Below are positions 51,254-63,049 of a DNA stretch of 64,000 nucleotides, one piece after another (the first letter of the stretch is position 1; each line of letters starts with the position of its first letter). The notes beneath the pieces were generated by a model. It saw only the letters and a program-made list of their open reading frames with translations. It searched no databases and was not told the DNA's origin. The position numbers and the translations under genes are program-made. Origin of the DNA: BOG-931 sp963781725 (GTDB taxonomy: Bacteria > Pseudomonadota > Alphaproteobacteria > Rhizobiales > Xanthobacteraceae); assembly GCA_963781725.1 (NCBI GenBank), contig CAWAGV010000002.1:2232001-2296000 (forward strand), in the 5' to 3' direction.

Positions 51254-51892
51254 ATGATGTCGGCAGCTACCGAACTACTAGAAGCTGTCAGAGGTAGGCG
51301 CTACGCGACCATACTTGCCGATCCACCATGGCAGTTCACAAATAAGACCGGGAAAGTCGCGCCTGAGCACAAGCGGCTTTCGCGGTATGGCACCATGAAG
51401 CTCGATGAGATCATGGCGCTTCCAGTCGGTGAGATAGCCTCAGCGCCGGCGCATCTCTATCTGTGGTGTCCGAACGCGCTATTGCCGGACGGCGTAGCGG
51501 TGATGAAGGCGTGGGGGTTCAATTACAAGTCAAATATTGTCTGGCACAAAATAAGAAAGGACGGCGGGTCGGACGGGCGAGGCGTTGGCTTTTATTTCCG
51601 TAACGTCACCGAACTGATCTTATTTGGAGTTCGCGGAAAGAATGCGCGAACACTTGCGCCGGGCCGACGGCAGGTAAATCTTCTCGCAACTCGAAAGCGG
51701 GAACATTCGCGCAAACCCGACGAACAATATGGAATTATTGAAGCCTGCAGTCCCGGCCCATTTCTGGAACTGTTTGCCCGAGGCACCCGCAAAGGGTGGG
51801 CGACATGGGGCAACCAGGCAGGCGAGGATTATCGGCCTACGTGGAAAACCTATGCGCACCATTCACGGGCCGGGTTAATCGCCGCCGAATAA
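51254..51892 (+). CDS. MT-A70 family DNA N6-adenine methyltransferase
   Basis: The 212-residue protein has the catalytic DPPW at residues 23-26 (ATILADPPWQF), the SAM-binding partner segments HLYLWCPNALLPDG and GFNYKSNIVWHK, and ELFARGTRKGWATWGNQ near the C-terminus. Such orphan enzymes often come from prophages and methylate adenine in DNA. There is no recognisable endonuclease beside it. The first ATG is at 51254, with a second at 51257; the divergent neighbour is the unknown protein. Confidence 0.9.
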   Translation: MMSAATELLEAVRGRRYATILADPPWQFTNKTGKVAPEHKRLSRYGTMKLDEIMALPVGEIASAPAHLYLWCPNALLPDGVAVMKAWGFNYKSNIVWHKIRKDGGSDGRGVGFYFRNVTELILFGVRGKNARTLAPGRRQVNLLATRKREHSRKPDEQYGIIEACSPGPFLELFARGTRKGWATWGNQAGEDYRPTWKTYAHHSRAGLIAAE

Positions 51893-51988
51893 TAGCAATC
51901 GTTTCGACCGAGAAAAAATCTCACCCCTCATATAAGTTGAACGCCTCCGCCGCTCCCCGCGACTAAGGCCAGCACGAAGGGCGCACGG

Positions 51989-53110
51989 ATGCTTGCTGCG
52001 AAAACGATTGCACGGACGATTTCAGTCTTAGCGGCCGTCAGCGTCATCGCCATTGGCAATCCGGCCGCAGCCGACACGCCGCCGAAGCCGGTGGCCGGGC
52101 AGCAGCCTCATTTCCCGACCGGCACCTGGAGCGCGTTGCCGCAGGTCGGGCCGGACGGCAAGGTCCGGCAATGCGTGATGGTGGCGCTGCGCCCGCGCGC
52201 GATCACCGGCGGTGTGGTCGATACCCGCCTGGGCATCGACATCAGCGCCGGCTCCGGTCTGGCCTTCGCCATCCTCGACGACAAGCTGCCGTCCGACGCC
52301 ATTCTCGACGATCAGGCCGAGGTCATCCTCGACGGCAAGACCTATCCGGCCGTCGGGTTCACGGTTGACGGCTCGAACAGCCTCGCGCTGCACCCGGGCG
52401 ATGCCGCGGCGGTGATGGCGGCGCTCGGCAAAACCACGAAGCTTCGCCTGCGCTCCGACGGCGACGGCGTCGACACCGGCGACATCCCGCTCAATCTGCC
52501 CGCCGATGCGCTGGCGTGGCTGGTGCAGTGCGGCAAGCAGTTCGCCGTCGCGCTCGATCATCCGACCGATCCGAATGCGCCGCCGATGCCGGCGGCGCAT
52601 CCGCGCTCGCCGGAGATCGCCTCGGTGCAGCCGAATGCATCGGGCCTGCCGGGCAGCGACGACAAGGATAAGATCGCCAAGTGGGATGCGTCGGAACTGC
52701 GCAATGGCGATGGCCGGGTCGGCGGCTGCTATATCCGCCAGCGCTATGGCGCCGGCAGCGACAACACGCGGCTGATCATGGCCGCGCTGTTCACCACCCG
52801 GAGCAAGGGCTTGACCATGGCGTTCAAGGACACCGTGCTCAAGCTCGACGCCGGCGATAGCGTCAATGCCACGCTGACGATCGACAAAAAATCGTTCAGC
52901 GATTTTTCCGCCCGCGTGCTCAGCGCCAGTGAAATCGGATTTTTTCCGCAGCACGGCGATGCGTTCGGCGCCGCACTCGGCGACGGCGCGACGCTGGCAA
53001 TGAAGTCGCCGGTCGAAGGATTCGAATTCGACATTCCGGCCGGCGTTGTGCCGTGGCTGCGCGCCTGCTCGCGGCGCTGGGGCTGGAGTTTCGACGCGGC
53101 ACAGCCGTAG
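51989..53110 (+). CDS. secreted protein with an internal duplication (IalB-like)
   Basis: The 373-residue protein has a signal peptide (TISVLAAVSVIAIGNPAAA) and two related domains of about 140 residues each (residues about 55-195 and 235-365). Each begins with a C-containing strand (QCVMVALRP; GCYIRQRYG) and ends in a helical ALAWLVQCGKQF or VVPWLRACSRRW segment. The pattern recalls invasion-associated locus B proteins, but I am not certain. It lies 96 bases after the methyltransferase gene and is GC-rich again. Confidence 0.75.
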   Translation: MLAAKTIARTISVLAAVSVIAIGNPAAADTPPKPVAGQQPHFPTGTWSALPQVGPDGKVRQCVMVALRPRAITGGVVDTRLGIDISAGSGLAFAILDDKLPSDAILDDQAEVILDGKTYPAVGFTVDGSNSLALHPGDAAAVMAALGKTTKLRLRSDGDGVDTGDIPLNLPADALAWLVQCGKQFAVALDHPTDPNAPPMPAAHPRSPEIASVQPNASGLPGSDDKDKIAKWDASELRNGDGRVGGCYIRQRYGAGSDNTRLIMAALFTTRSKGLTMAFKDTVLKLDAGDSVNATLTIDKKSFSDFSARVLSASEIGFFPQHGDAFGAALGDGATLAMKSPVEGFEFDIPAGVVPWLRACSRRWGWSFDAAQP

Positions 53111-53137
53111 CGGCGGATCAGTCCGCGCTGATCGCAC

Positions 53138-53338
53138 TCAATAGTACTCAATCTTCAGGATCACCGCTCCAAGCGATAACGCCGCGCCGGCAATCGCACC
53201 AATGAGGGCGCCGATAATTCTGTGGCGTCTCCACGCCAAAGCTCCCAGCCCGGCGCCAATGACGAAGCCCGGTGCACTCGCCACCAGCGCAAGCATGACG
53301 AGGTCGAGCGGTCCGAAAATAGGGCCGATATCAGACAT
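53138..53338 (-). CDS. small membrane protein
   Basis: The 66-residue protein has two hydrophobic glycine-rich segments (LALVASAPGFVIGAGLGALA and ALIGAIAGAALSLGAVILKI), consistent with a two-pass inner-membrane protein. No family recognised. The frame shows the expected third-position GC pattern, but short length keeps confidence moderate. Confidence 0.55.
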   Translation of the reverse strand: MSDIGPIFGPLDLVMLALVASAPGFVIGAGLGALAWRRHRIIGALIGAIAGAALSLGAVILKIEYY

Positions 53339-53365
53339 CGCCGCGGTGAACCGCGGGCGCGAAAG

Positions 53366-53497
53366 CTAGGACTTCTTGCCGGACTGGCTGTGCATGTTGG
53401 CGAACGGTGAAGGAGCCGCGCCGCCGCCCTTCTTGATGTTCTTGTCCTGCTTCGGCTTCTTCTTTTCCTTGTTGCTTCGCATCTGACCTTTGGCCAT
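53366..53497 (-). CDS. small lysine-rich conserved protein
   Basis: The 43-residue protein begins MAKGQMRSNKEKKKPKQDKN and is strongly basic at its N-terminus, with a disordered end. Very similar short proteins are common in rhizobia and other proteobacteria, with unknown role. An AGGAGG site five bases before the ATG at 53497 makes translation very likely; the longer frame to 53554 is not used. Confidence 0.85.
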   Translation of the reverse strand: MAKGQMRSNKEKKKPKQDKNIKKGGGAAPSPFANMHSQSGKKS

Positions 53498-53588
53498 GGC
53501 GTCCTCCTTTGTCGATGGATAATTCGTGAACGATCGGTGCAATCCTAACATCATCTGCGATGCAAGACGCTAACCGCCCGCGTCTGTT

Positions 53589-56513
<2,925 letters not shown>

Positions 56514-56603
56514 GGTCCCAATATGGGTCGAGTCTGGAGGCGGGGAAAGTGGATCGAGGTCTCGTTATTCCGGATCGCCGCTGCGCGAGCCCCGGAATGG
56601 CGG

Positions 56604-57563
56604 CTACTCGAACTTGATCCCGGCGCGGCTGATCACGTCGCCCCATTTTTTGTAATCTCCGCTGATCATTGCGGCGAAATCCTCAGGAGTTCCGCCCACC
56701 GGTTCGTCGCCAACCTGGGCGATGTGTTCCTTGAACGCCGCCGTGGCGATCGCCTTGTTCATCGCCGCGTTGAGTTTGTCGATAATCGGCTTTGGCACTG
56801 CGGCGGGCGCGATCACCCCGCTCCAGGTCGGCGCCGCGTAGCCCGGCACGGTTTCGCCGATCGTCGGCAGGTCGGGGAACGCCGGCGATCGATGCTCGCC
56901 ACTGACGCCTAGCGCCCGTAGCTGCCCGGCGCGCGCGAATGACGACATGGTGTTGAGGCTCTCGAACATCAGTTGCACGCGGCCGGCGATCAGATCGTTG
57001 ATCGCAGGTGCGCCGCCCTTGTACGGCACGTGAACGATCTCGGTGCCGGTCATGAACTTGAACAACTCGCCGCCGACGTGGCCGGGCGAGCCGTTGCTCG
57101 ACGAGGCGTTCGAGAGCTTGCCGGGGTTCTGTTTGGCGTAGGCGATCAGTTCGGCGACCGACTGAAACGGTGTCGTTGGTGAAACGGCGAGCATCAGGTG
57201 CCCGCGCGTCACCGCCATGATCGGCTGGAAGTCGCGCTCGGTATCGTAGGGGAGCTGCGCCACCAGATGCGGCGTGATCGCCAGCGCTCCGATCGGCCCC
57301 ATGCAGATGGTGTAGCCGTCCGGCGGCGACTTGGCGGTGAGATCGAGGCCGACGGTGAGCGCGCCGCCCGGCCGGTCATCGACAATGACCTGCTGACCGA
57401 GTTCCTTGCCGAGCGGGTCCGCGAGCAGCCGTGCCAGCGTGTCGGTCGCGCTGCCTGCCGCCTGCGGCACGATCAGGTGGATTGGCCGGTCCGGATATTG
57501 TGCGCGGGCGCTGGTTGCGAGCAGGCAAGCAAACAGACTGACGATGATGAGTGGGCGGCGCAT
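56604..57563 (-). CDS. Bug/TctC-family tripartite transporter receptor
   Basis: The 319-residue periplasmic receptor has signal RRPLIIVSLFACLLATSARA and mature start QYPDRPIHLIVPQAAGSATD, then DDRPGGALTVGLDLTAKSPPDG and the terminal YKKWGDVISRAGIKFE. These are classic Bug marks. A GGAGAG site precedes the ATG at 57563. It is divergent from the aminotransferase gene, which could act on the imported acid. Confidence 0.92.
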   Translation of the reverse strand: MRRPLIIVSLFACLLATSARAQYPDRPIHLIVPQAAGSATDTLARLLADPLGKELGQQVIVDDRPGGALTVGLDLTAKSPPDGYTICMGPIGALAITPHLVAQLPYDTERDFQPIMAVTRGHLMLAVSPTTPFQSVAELIAYAKQNPGKLSNASSSNGSPGHVGGELFKFMTGTEIVHVPYKGGAPAINDLIAGRVQLMFESLNTMSSFARAGQLRALGVSGEHRSPAFPDLPTIGETVPGYAAPTWSGVIAPAAVPKPIIDKLNAAMNKAIATAAFKEHIAQVGDEPVGGTPEDFAAMISGDYKKWGDVISRAGIKFE

Positions 57564-57644
57564 TGTCGTTTCTCTCCCGGCTCCGTGCAGGCGGGACAAG
57601 CCCGGCCGTGACGCGCTAGTGTGATCGGCGAGGGAGAAATGTCC

Positions 57645-58880
57645 ATGCCAGGTTTCGATTTCGCGCCGCTGCTCGCGCCCGGATTGCCGCCGCCGGCGGT
57701 CAAATATAACGGCCTCGCCAAATACAGTTTTGTCGGTGGCAACAACGACGCCGGCGAGGTTCCGGTCGACGCCCTGATCAAGGCCATGAGCGACGTGCTT
57801 ACCCGCGAGGGCAAGGATCTCGCGACCTACGGCCTCGCCAGCGGGCCGCAGGGCTACCGGCCGCTGCGCGAATTTCTCGCCAAAAAACTCAAGCGCACTG
57901 CCGGCATCGCCTGCACCCCCGACGAAATCCTGATCACGTCGGGCTCGTTGCAGGCGCTTGACCTGGTCAATGGCGTGCTGCTGGCGCGCGGCGACACCAT
58001 CATCACCGAAGCCGAAACCTATCAGGGTTCGCTCAATCGCTGGACCCGGCTCGGCGTCAACGCCATCGGCATCCCGCTCGATCGCGACGGCATGCGCATG
58101 GACGCGCTGGCCGCCGCGCTCGACGATCTCAAACGCCGCGGCATTCGCGCCAAATACATCTATACGGTGCCGACGGTGCAGAACCCGACCGGCACGATCC
58201 TGACTGAGGCGCGCCGCGTCGAAATGCTCAAACTCGCCGAACAACACGCCGTGCCGATCTTCGAGGACGATTGCTACGCCGACCTGATCTGGGACGGCAA
58301 GCGGCCGCCGGCGCTGTACGCCATGAGCAGGCATGGCGGTGTCGTTCATATCGGGTCGTTCTCCAAGTCGATCGCGCCGGCGCTCCGCGTCGGCTTCATC
58401 GTCGCGGAATGGGCACTGCTGTCGCGCATGCTGCCGATCAAGACCGATGCCGGCTCCGGTGCGCTCGAGCAAATGGTGCTCGGCGAATATTGCCCGGCGC
58501 ATTTCGACAGCCACGTGCCGGAACTGACGCGCGCGCTGCGTGCAAAGCTCAACACCATGATGGATGCGCTCAACGAGCAGTTCGGCACGGCGGCCGAATT
58601 CGAGGAGCCGAAAGGCGGCATCTTCCTGTGGGTCAAGCTGCCGGATCAGGTCGACACGATGAAGCTCTACCAGGCGGCGCTCGCCGCGGGCGTCGCCATC
58701 AATCCCGGGCCGGAATGGACCACGGACAAGGCCTACGGCAAAAGCCGCACCCGGCTGTGCTTCGCCAGCCCGTCGCATGAACAGATCCGCGCCGGTGTCG
58801 CCACGCTGGCGGAAATCTGCCGCCGCGAATTCGGCGTGCCGGACCGCATCGCCAATGTGCAGCAGAAGGCGAGGGGATAG
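57645..58880 (+). CDS. PLP-dependent aminotransferase (class I/II, 2-aminoadipate type)
   Basis: The 411-residue protein has the fold-type I aminotransferase pattern: YGLASGPQGYRPLREFLA, NPTG in VPTVQNPTGTIL, EDDCYADLIWDG and the PLP-lysine segment GSFSKSIAPALRVGF. It resembles LysN-like and MocR-like domains without the regulator part. The ATG at 57645 sits 8 bases after GAGGGAG. Likely substrates are 2-amino acids. Confidence 0.9.
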   Translation: MPGFDFAPLLAPGLPPPAVKYNGLAKYSFVGGNNDAGEVPVDALIKAMSDVLTREGKDLATYGLASGPQGYRPLREFLAKKLKRTAGIACTPDEILITSGSLQALDLVNGVLLARGDTIITEAETYQGSLNRWTRLGVNAIGIPLDRDGMRMDALAAALDDLKRRGIRAKYIYTVPTVQNPTGTILTEARRVEMLKLAEQHAVPIFEDDCYADLIWDGKRPPALYAMSRHGGVVHIGSFSKSIAPALRVGFIVAEWALLSRMLPIKTDAGSGALEQMVLGEYCPAHFDSHVPELTRALRAKLNTMMDALNEQFGTAAEFEEPKGGIFLWVKLPDQVDTMKLYQAALAAGVAINPGPEWTTDKAYGKSRTRLCFASPSHEQIRAGVATLAEICRREFGVPDRIANVQQKARG

Positions 58881-58886
58881 TTTACC

Positions 58887-59022
58887 GCCTCATGCTGAGG
58901 AGCGGCGCCGCAGGCGCCGCGTCTCGAAGCACGCATGCGCTGTGCACCATCCTTCGAGACGCGCCCCATAAGCGCGGTTGCGCGCGTCTTCGCATGCTAA
59001 GGGGCGCTCCTCAGGATGAGGC
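58887..59022. repeat. palindromic intergenic repeat (REP/MITE-like)
   Basis: GCCTCATGCTGAGGAGCG at 58887-58904 is an inverted near-copy of CGCTCCTCAGGATGAGGC at 59005-59022. Inside, GCGTCTCGAAG (58919-58929) pairs with CTTCGAGACGC (58952-58962). It fills the gap between two convergent genes and has no coding capacity. Confidence 0.8.
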
Positions 59023-59034
59023 CTGTGTTTTAGC

Positions 59035-59334
59035 TCAAAACCCCTTCAGCACGTGATTGACATGCTCGACTTCGGGCGGCGCGGCGAAGCAGTGCGCGAC
59101 GTGCTTGCGCCATTCCTGAAAGTCGGCGGAGCCGCGGAAGTCGACGGTGTGGTTCTCGACGGTGTCCCATTTGATGAACAGACGGTAGCGGCCCGGCTTC
59201 TCGATCGAGCGTTCGACGTCCAGCCCGCGGCAGCCCTTGGCGCGCTTGAAGACCGGTGCGGCGTTTTTCACCCCGGTCTCGAATTCCGCTTCCATGCCCG
59301 GCTTGACGTCGATCTGTGCGATTTCGGTAATCAT
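59035..59334 (-). CDS. antibiotic biosynthesis monooxygenase (ABM) domain protein
   Basis: The 99-residue single-domain protein matches the ABM dimeric alpha/beta barrel family (MITEIAQIDVKPGMEAEFETG, VERSIEKPGRYRLFIKWDTVENHTVDFRGSADFQEW). Members include quinol monooxygenases and heme-degrading proteins; which one is not clear. The ATG at 59334 gives the normal length. Confidence 0.88.
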   Translation of the reverse strand: MITEIAQIDVKPGMEAEFETGVKNAAPVFKRAKGCRGLDVERSIEKPGRYRLFIKWDTVENHTVDFRGSADFQEWRKHVAHCFAAPPEVEHVNHVLKGF

Positions 59335-59451
59335 GATGGCGTGTCCCTGCAATGCGGCGGCAAGCCTAGCATGGCCGCGGCGAGGGCTTAAATAAGCGGA
59401 GGACGAAAGCTACACTCGCCGCATTCACCCCGCATCACGCAAAGGCTTGTC

Positions 59452-60171
59452 ATGATCGACGTACATTATTGGACCACGCCGAACGGTCACAAGGTGACGA
59501 TTTTTCTCGAGGAAGCCGGACTGCAGTACAAAATCATTCCGGTGAACATCGGCAAAGGCGAACAGTTCAAGGCGGAGTTTCTGGCGGTGTCGCCGAACAA
59601 CCGCATCCCGGCCATCGTCGATCACGAACCGAAAGGCGGCGGCAAGCCGATCGCGGTGTTCGAGTCCGGCGCGATCCTGATGTATCTCGCCGACAAGACC
59701 GGCAAGTTCATCGGCAACGACCTGCGCAGCCGCACCGAGGCGACACAGTGGCTGTTCTGGCAGATGGGCGGCCTCGGCCCGATGGCCGGACAGAACAACC
59801 ATTTCAGCAATTATGCGCAGGACAAGATTCCCTACGCGATGGATCGCTATCGCAACGAGGTCAATCGGCTCTATGGCGTGATGAACAAGCGGCTGGCCGA
59901 TCGGCCATTCCTCGGCGGCGATTATTCGATCGCCGACATCGCCTGCTATCCATGGATCGTGCCGTGGGAGCGCCAGGGCCAGAAGCTGTCCGACTTCCCG
60001 CATCTGCAGCGCTGGTTCGAGGCGATCAAGGCGCGGCCGGCGGTGGTCAAAGCCTACGAGTGGGCGCCGAAGATCAATCCGGGGCAGGGCGGCATCCGCA
60101 CCGCGGAGGAGCGCGCCATCCTGTTCGGGCAGACCGCGCAATCAATCGCCACAGCCGCGGCGAAAGCGTAA
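59452..60171 (+). CDS. glutathione S-transferase (YfcG/nu-class like)
   Basis: The 239-residue protein starts MIDVHYWTTPNGHKVTIFLEEAG, with the T-P-N-G-x-K motif of YfcG/Ure2p-like GSTs that work as disulfide reductases. NNRIPAIVDHEP supplies the cis-proline. The C-terminal helical domain contains FLGGDYSIADIACYPWI. It is followed by a clear terminator. Confidence 0.93.
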   Translation: MIDVHYWTTPNGHKVTIFLEEAGLQYKIIPVNIGKGEQFKAEFLAVSPNNRIPAIVDHEPKGGGKPIAVFESGAILMYLADKTGKFIGNDLRSRTEATQWLFWQMGGLGPMAGQNNHFSNYAQDKIPYAMDRYRNEVNRLYGVMNKRLADRPFLGGDYSIADIACYPWIVPWERQGQKLSDFPHLQRWFEAIKARPAVVKAYEWAPKINPGQGGIRTAEERAILFGQTAQSIATAAAKA

Positions 60172-60190
60172 GCACTATCTAAAAGAAAAA

Positions 60191-60222
60191 CGGGCCCGCG
60201 TCGTTGCGGGCCCGTTCTGTTT
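60191..60222 (+). terminator. rho-independent terminator after the GST gene
   Basis: CGGGCCCGC (60191-60199) pairs with GCGGGCCCG (60206-60214) across GTCGTT, followed by TTCTGTTTT. It can also serve the convergent L,D-transpeptidase gene. Confidence 0.88.
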
Positions 60223-60234
60223 TGGAAGCCGGAA

Positions 60235-60858
60235 TTAGTTCTGGCGGACGATAACGTGGGTGCCGACCGGCACGCGATCGTAGAGATCGATCACATCGTC
60301 ATTGACCAGCCGGAAGCAGCCGGATGAAACCGCCTGCCCGATGGTCTCCGGCGCGTTGGTTCCGTGAATGCGGTACACCGTCGTGCCGAGATACATGGCG
60401 CGGGCGCCGAGCGGATTGCCGGGGCCGCCGGCCATGAAGCGCGGCAGATAAGGTTGCCGCTCGATCATCTCGGGTGGCGGATGCCAGTCCGGCCATTCCG
60501 CCTTGCGCGCGATCTGCAGCATGCCCTGCCAGGTAAATCCGTCGCGGCCGACGCCGATGCCGTAACGCATGGCCCGCGTCGCGCTCTCGATCAGATAGAG
60601 GTGCCGCTCCTGGGTGTCGATGACGATCGTGCCGGGCGGCATCTGGGAACGGTAGAATACCGCCTGCCGCTGGAATTCCTGCGGCAGGTTGTCGTCGCTG
60701 TTGCCGTGGTCGACGCCGGGCGCAACGTCATCCATTGTCGGCCTGAAATTGGCGAGCGACGCGCCCTGTTGCGCGCTCGCCGAAACAGTGCACAGCACCG
60801 CCGCTCCGATCAGAGCGGCGAGACCGCGAAGCCCTCGCGCCAGTCCCGATTTGGTCAT
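60235..60858 (-). CDS. L,D-transpeptidase (YkuD domain), short secreted form
   Basis: The 207-residue protein has a signal peptide (GLRGLAALIGAAVLCTVSASA) and a YkuD domain with YRIHGTN and the catalytic SSGCFRL (Cys about 181). It is a shorter paralog of the enzyme at 36954 without its Pro/Gly linker. The ATG at 60858 is chosen because the signal peptide follows it at once. Confidence 0.92.
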   Translation of the reverse strand: MTKSGLARGLRGLAALIGAAVLCTVSASAQQGASLANFRPTMDDVAPGVDHGNSDDNLPQEFQRQAVFYRSQMPPGTIVIDTQERHLYLIESATRAMRYGIGVGRDGFTWQGMLQIARKAEWPDWHPPPEMIERQPYLPRFMAGGPGNPLGARAMYLGTTVYRIHGTNAPETIGQAVSSGCFRLVNDDVIDLYDRVPVGTHVIVRQN

Positions 60859-60947
60859 GTCCGTATTTTGTCCCTTACGCAGTCCGGGTTCAATAGCCGA
60901 TGCGTGATCGGGCTGCGACGGGTAGTAACCGGGTGCGGCGTTAACGC

Positions 60948-61736
60948 CTATTGTGAGACGCCGCCGAAGTAGCCGGTGATTTTCCAGCCGCTGGCGTCCT
61001 TGGTGTAGCACATCTCGTCACCGCCAAGCGGGGAGATCGCATCGATCGCGATGAAGCCGGATTTTCCAGACGGCGTGGCGATATGCAGGAACTGCGGCTG
61101 CGCCGCGTCGCTCGGCGGGGCGGTGTCGGGCATCACGCGCACCAGATTGAGGCCGAGCTTTTCGACGACCGGCGAATTGGCTTGCGCCGCAGCGTGCACC
61201 TCGACGCCGTCCTTGAGCGGGTAGCCCCACTCGGACGGATCGGTCTGGGTCGCGTCGGCCAGCGCCTGGAACGCCTTGCTGTCGATGTTCGGGTCGGCCG
61301 GCGAGCAAACAACGCCTTTATGTTCGGGCAAATCCGATGCGGTAGGATCGCCGGCGAAGCTGGTCACGGCGTCCCAGCCGGAACCGTCCTTCGAATCGAG
61401 ATCGATCGCCTTGGCGAGGTTGTCGATGCTGGGCTTGCTCTTGTTGGCGAGGTCCTTGTCCTGGATCCAGAAGAAACCCTGCGCGACGACCAGCTTGGCA
61501 AGCGCCGCACGGTCTTTCTTCGCGGCGATGTCGGCGAGTTGTTTGCGGAAAGCCTCGAAGCTCGGATCGGCAAGTGGCTTCGGCGGCGTCGCGGCGACGA
61601 CCGCATAGGGCTTGACCGGCGCGGCGGGCGGCGGCTTGAGCGGCAGGATTTGCTGTTGCTGGCCCTGCGCGAGCGCAAACGGTATCGCGGTAAAGGTCGA
61701 AAGAGCGACAATCGAGGCAATAACGGAACGGCGCAT
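60948..61736 (-). CDS. hypothetical secreted protein with SH3-like segment
   Basis: The 262-residue protein has a signal peptide (RSVIASIVALSTFTAIPFALA), a proline-rich stretch, a helical segment (LADPSFEAFRKQLADIAAKKDRAALAKLV), then a part resembling a bacterial SH3 domain (GVEVHAAAQANSPVVEKLGLNLVRV) and the end KSGFIAIDAISPLGGDEMCYTKDASG. It is likely periplasmic and envelope-related. The ATG at 61736 has a GGGAG site. Confidence 0.8.
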   Translation of the reverse strand: MRRSVIASIVALSTFTAIPFALAQGQQQQILPLKPPPAAPVKPYAVVAATPPKPLADPSFEAFRKQLADIAAKKDRAALAKLVVAQGFFWIQDKDLANKSKPSIDNLAKAIDLDSKDGSGWDAVTSFAGDPTASDLPEHKGVVCSPADPNIDSKAFQALADATQTDPSEWGYPLKDGVEVHAAAQANSPVVEKLGLNLVRVMPDTAPPSDAAQPQFLHIATPSGKSGFIAIDAISPLGGDEMCYTKDASGWKITGYFGGVSQ

Positions 61737-61877
61737 CGCATGGACTCCCGTGTGTTCAATGGCGGCGCAAAACCTGGACGCAATACCGGTAGCGTTAGCC
61801 GCCAAATACGACCGGTGTGCGGCAGCCTGTCGCACCTTAGCCGATTTCCCCCTGCGGTGAAGATGGGTCCTCTCGGC

Positions 61878-63011
61878 TCAATACGATTTCGGCAGCCCCA
61901 AAACGTTCTCGGCAATGAAACAAAGAATGAGATGCGGCGTGACCGGCGCGATGCGCGCGATCATGCTTTCGCGGAAATAACGCTCGACGTGAAATTCCTT
62001 GGCGTAGCCGTAGCCGCCATGAGTCATCACCGCGGTCTGGCAGGCCTTGAAGCCCGCCTCGGCGCCGAGATATTTCGCGGCATTGGCGGCGGGTCCGCAG
62101 GGAATGCCGGCGTCGTATTGCCAGGCCGCCTTCATCGCCACGAGTTCGGCGGCTTCAAGCTCCACCCAGCATTGCGCCAGCGGATGCTGGATCCCCTGAT
62201 TCTGTCCGATCGGGCGGCCGAACACGACGCGCTCTTTGGCATAGGCGGCGGCGCGCTTGAGCGCGGCACGGCCAAGACCGATCGCCTCGACGGCGACGAG
62301 GATGCGCTCCGGATTGAAGCCGTCGATGATGTACCTGAAGCCCTTGCCTTCCTCGCCGATGCGATCTTCGAGCGGGACTTCAAGGTTGTCGATGAACATC
62401 TGGTTGGAGTCGACGGCCTTGCGTCCCATCTTCTCGATCTCGCGCACTTCGACATGGCGGCGGTCGAGCGCCGTGAAGAACAGCGACAGGCCGTCGGTGG
62501 GCTTCTTGACCTGATCGAGCGGTGTGGTGCGGGTGAGGATGAGCATCCGGTCGGCGATCTGCGCCGTGCTGATCCAGATCTTGGCGCCGTTGATCACGTA
62601 ACGGTCGCCGCGGCGTTCGGCGCGCGTCTGCAGCTTTGCGGTTTCGAGACCGGCATTGGGCTCGGTGACCGCGAAACAGGCTTTCTCCTTGCCGGAGACG
62701 ACCGGCGGCAGCATGCGCCGCTTCTGCTCCTCGGTGCCATGGACCACGACCGGGTTGAGGCCGAAGATATTCATGTGCACGGCGGACGCGCCGGAAAATC
62801 CGGCGCCCGACGCGGCGACGGCATGCATCATCACCGCGGCTTCGCTGACGCCGAGGCCCGATCCGCCATAGGCTTCCGGGATGCAGACGCCGAGCCAGCC
62901 GGCTTCCGCCAGCGCGCGATGGAAGTCGTGAGGGAATTCGCCGTCGCTGTCGCGCTTGAGCCAATAGTCGTCGCCGAAGCGTGCGCAAATCTTCTCGACC
63001 GCGTCACGCAC
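61878..63011 (-). CDS. acyl-CoA dehydrogenase family protein
   Basis: The 377-residue flavoenzyme has the N-terminal helical domain (GVCIPEAYGGSGLGVSEAAVM), the central strand domain (ACFAVTEPNAGLETAKL), and C-terminal helices with RAAAYAKERVVFGRPIGQNQGIQ and THGGYGYAKEFHVERYFRE. The first standard start is the GTG at 63011, but family similarity begins earlier (PIDFAPTELQQSV). The true start may be a non-standard codon such as ATC at 63044, which has GGAG eight bases before. It follows the ABC exporter gene on the same strand. Confidence 0.9.
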   Translation of the reverse strand: MRDAVEKICARFGDDYWLKRDSDGEFPHDFHRALAEAGWLGVCIPEAYGGSGLGVSEAAVMMHAVAASGAGFSGASAVHMNIFGLNPVVVHGTEEQKRRMLPPVVSGKEKACFAVTEPNAGLETAKLQTRAERRGDRYVINGAKIWISTAQIADRMLILTRTTPLDQVKKPTDGLSLFFTALDRRHVEVREIEKMGRKAVDSNQMFIDNLEVPLEDRIGEEGKGFRYIIDGFNPERILVAVEAIGLGRAALKRAAAYAKERVVFGRPIGQNQGIQHPLAQCWVELEAAELVAMKAAWQYDAGIPCGPAANAAKYLGAEAGFKACQTAVMTHGGYGYAKEFHVERYFRESMIARIAPVTPHLILCFIAENVLGLPKSY

Positions 63012-63049
63012 CGATTGCTGAAGCTCTGTCGGCGCAAAGTCGATCGGTG

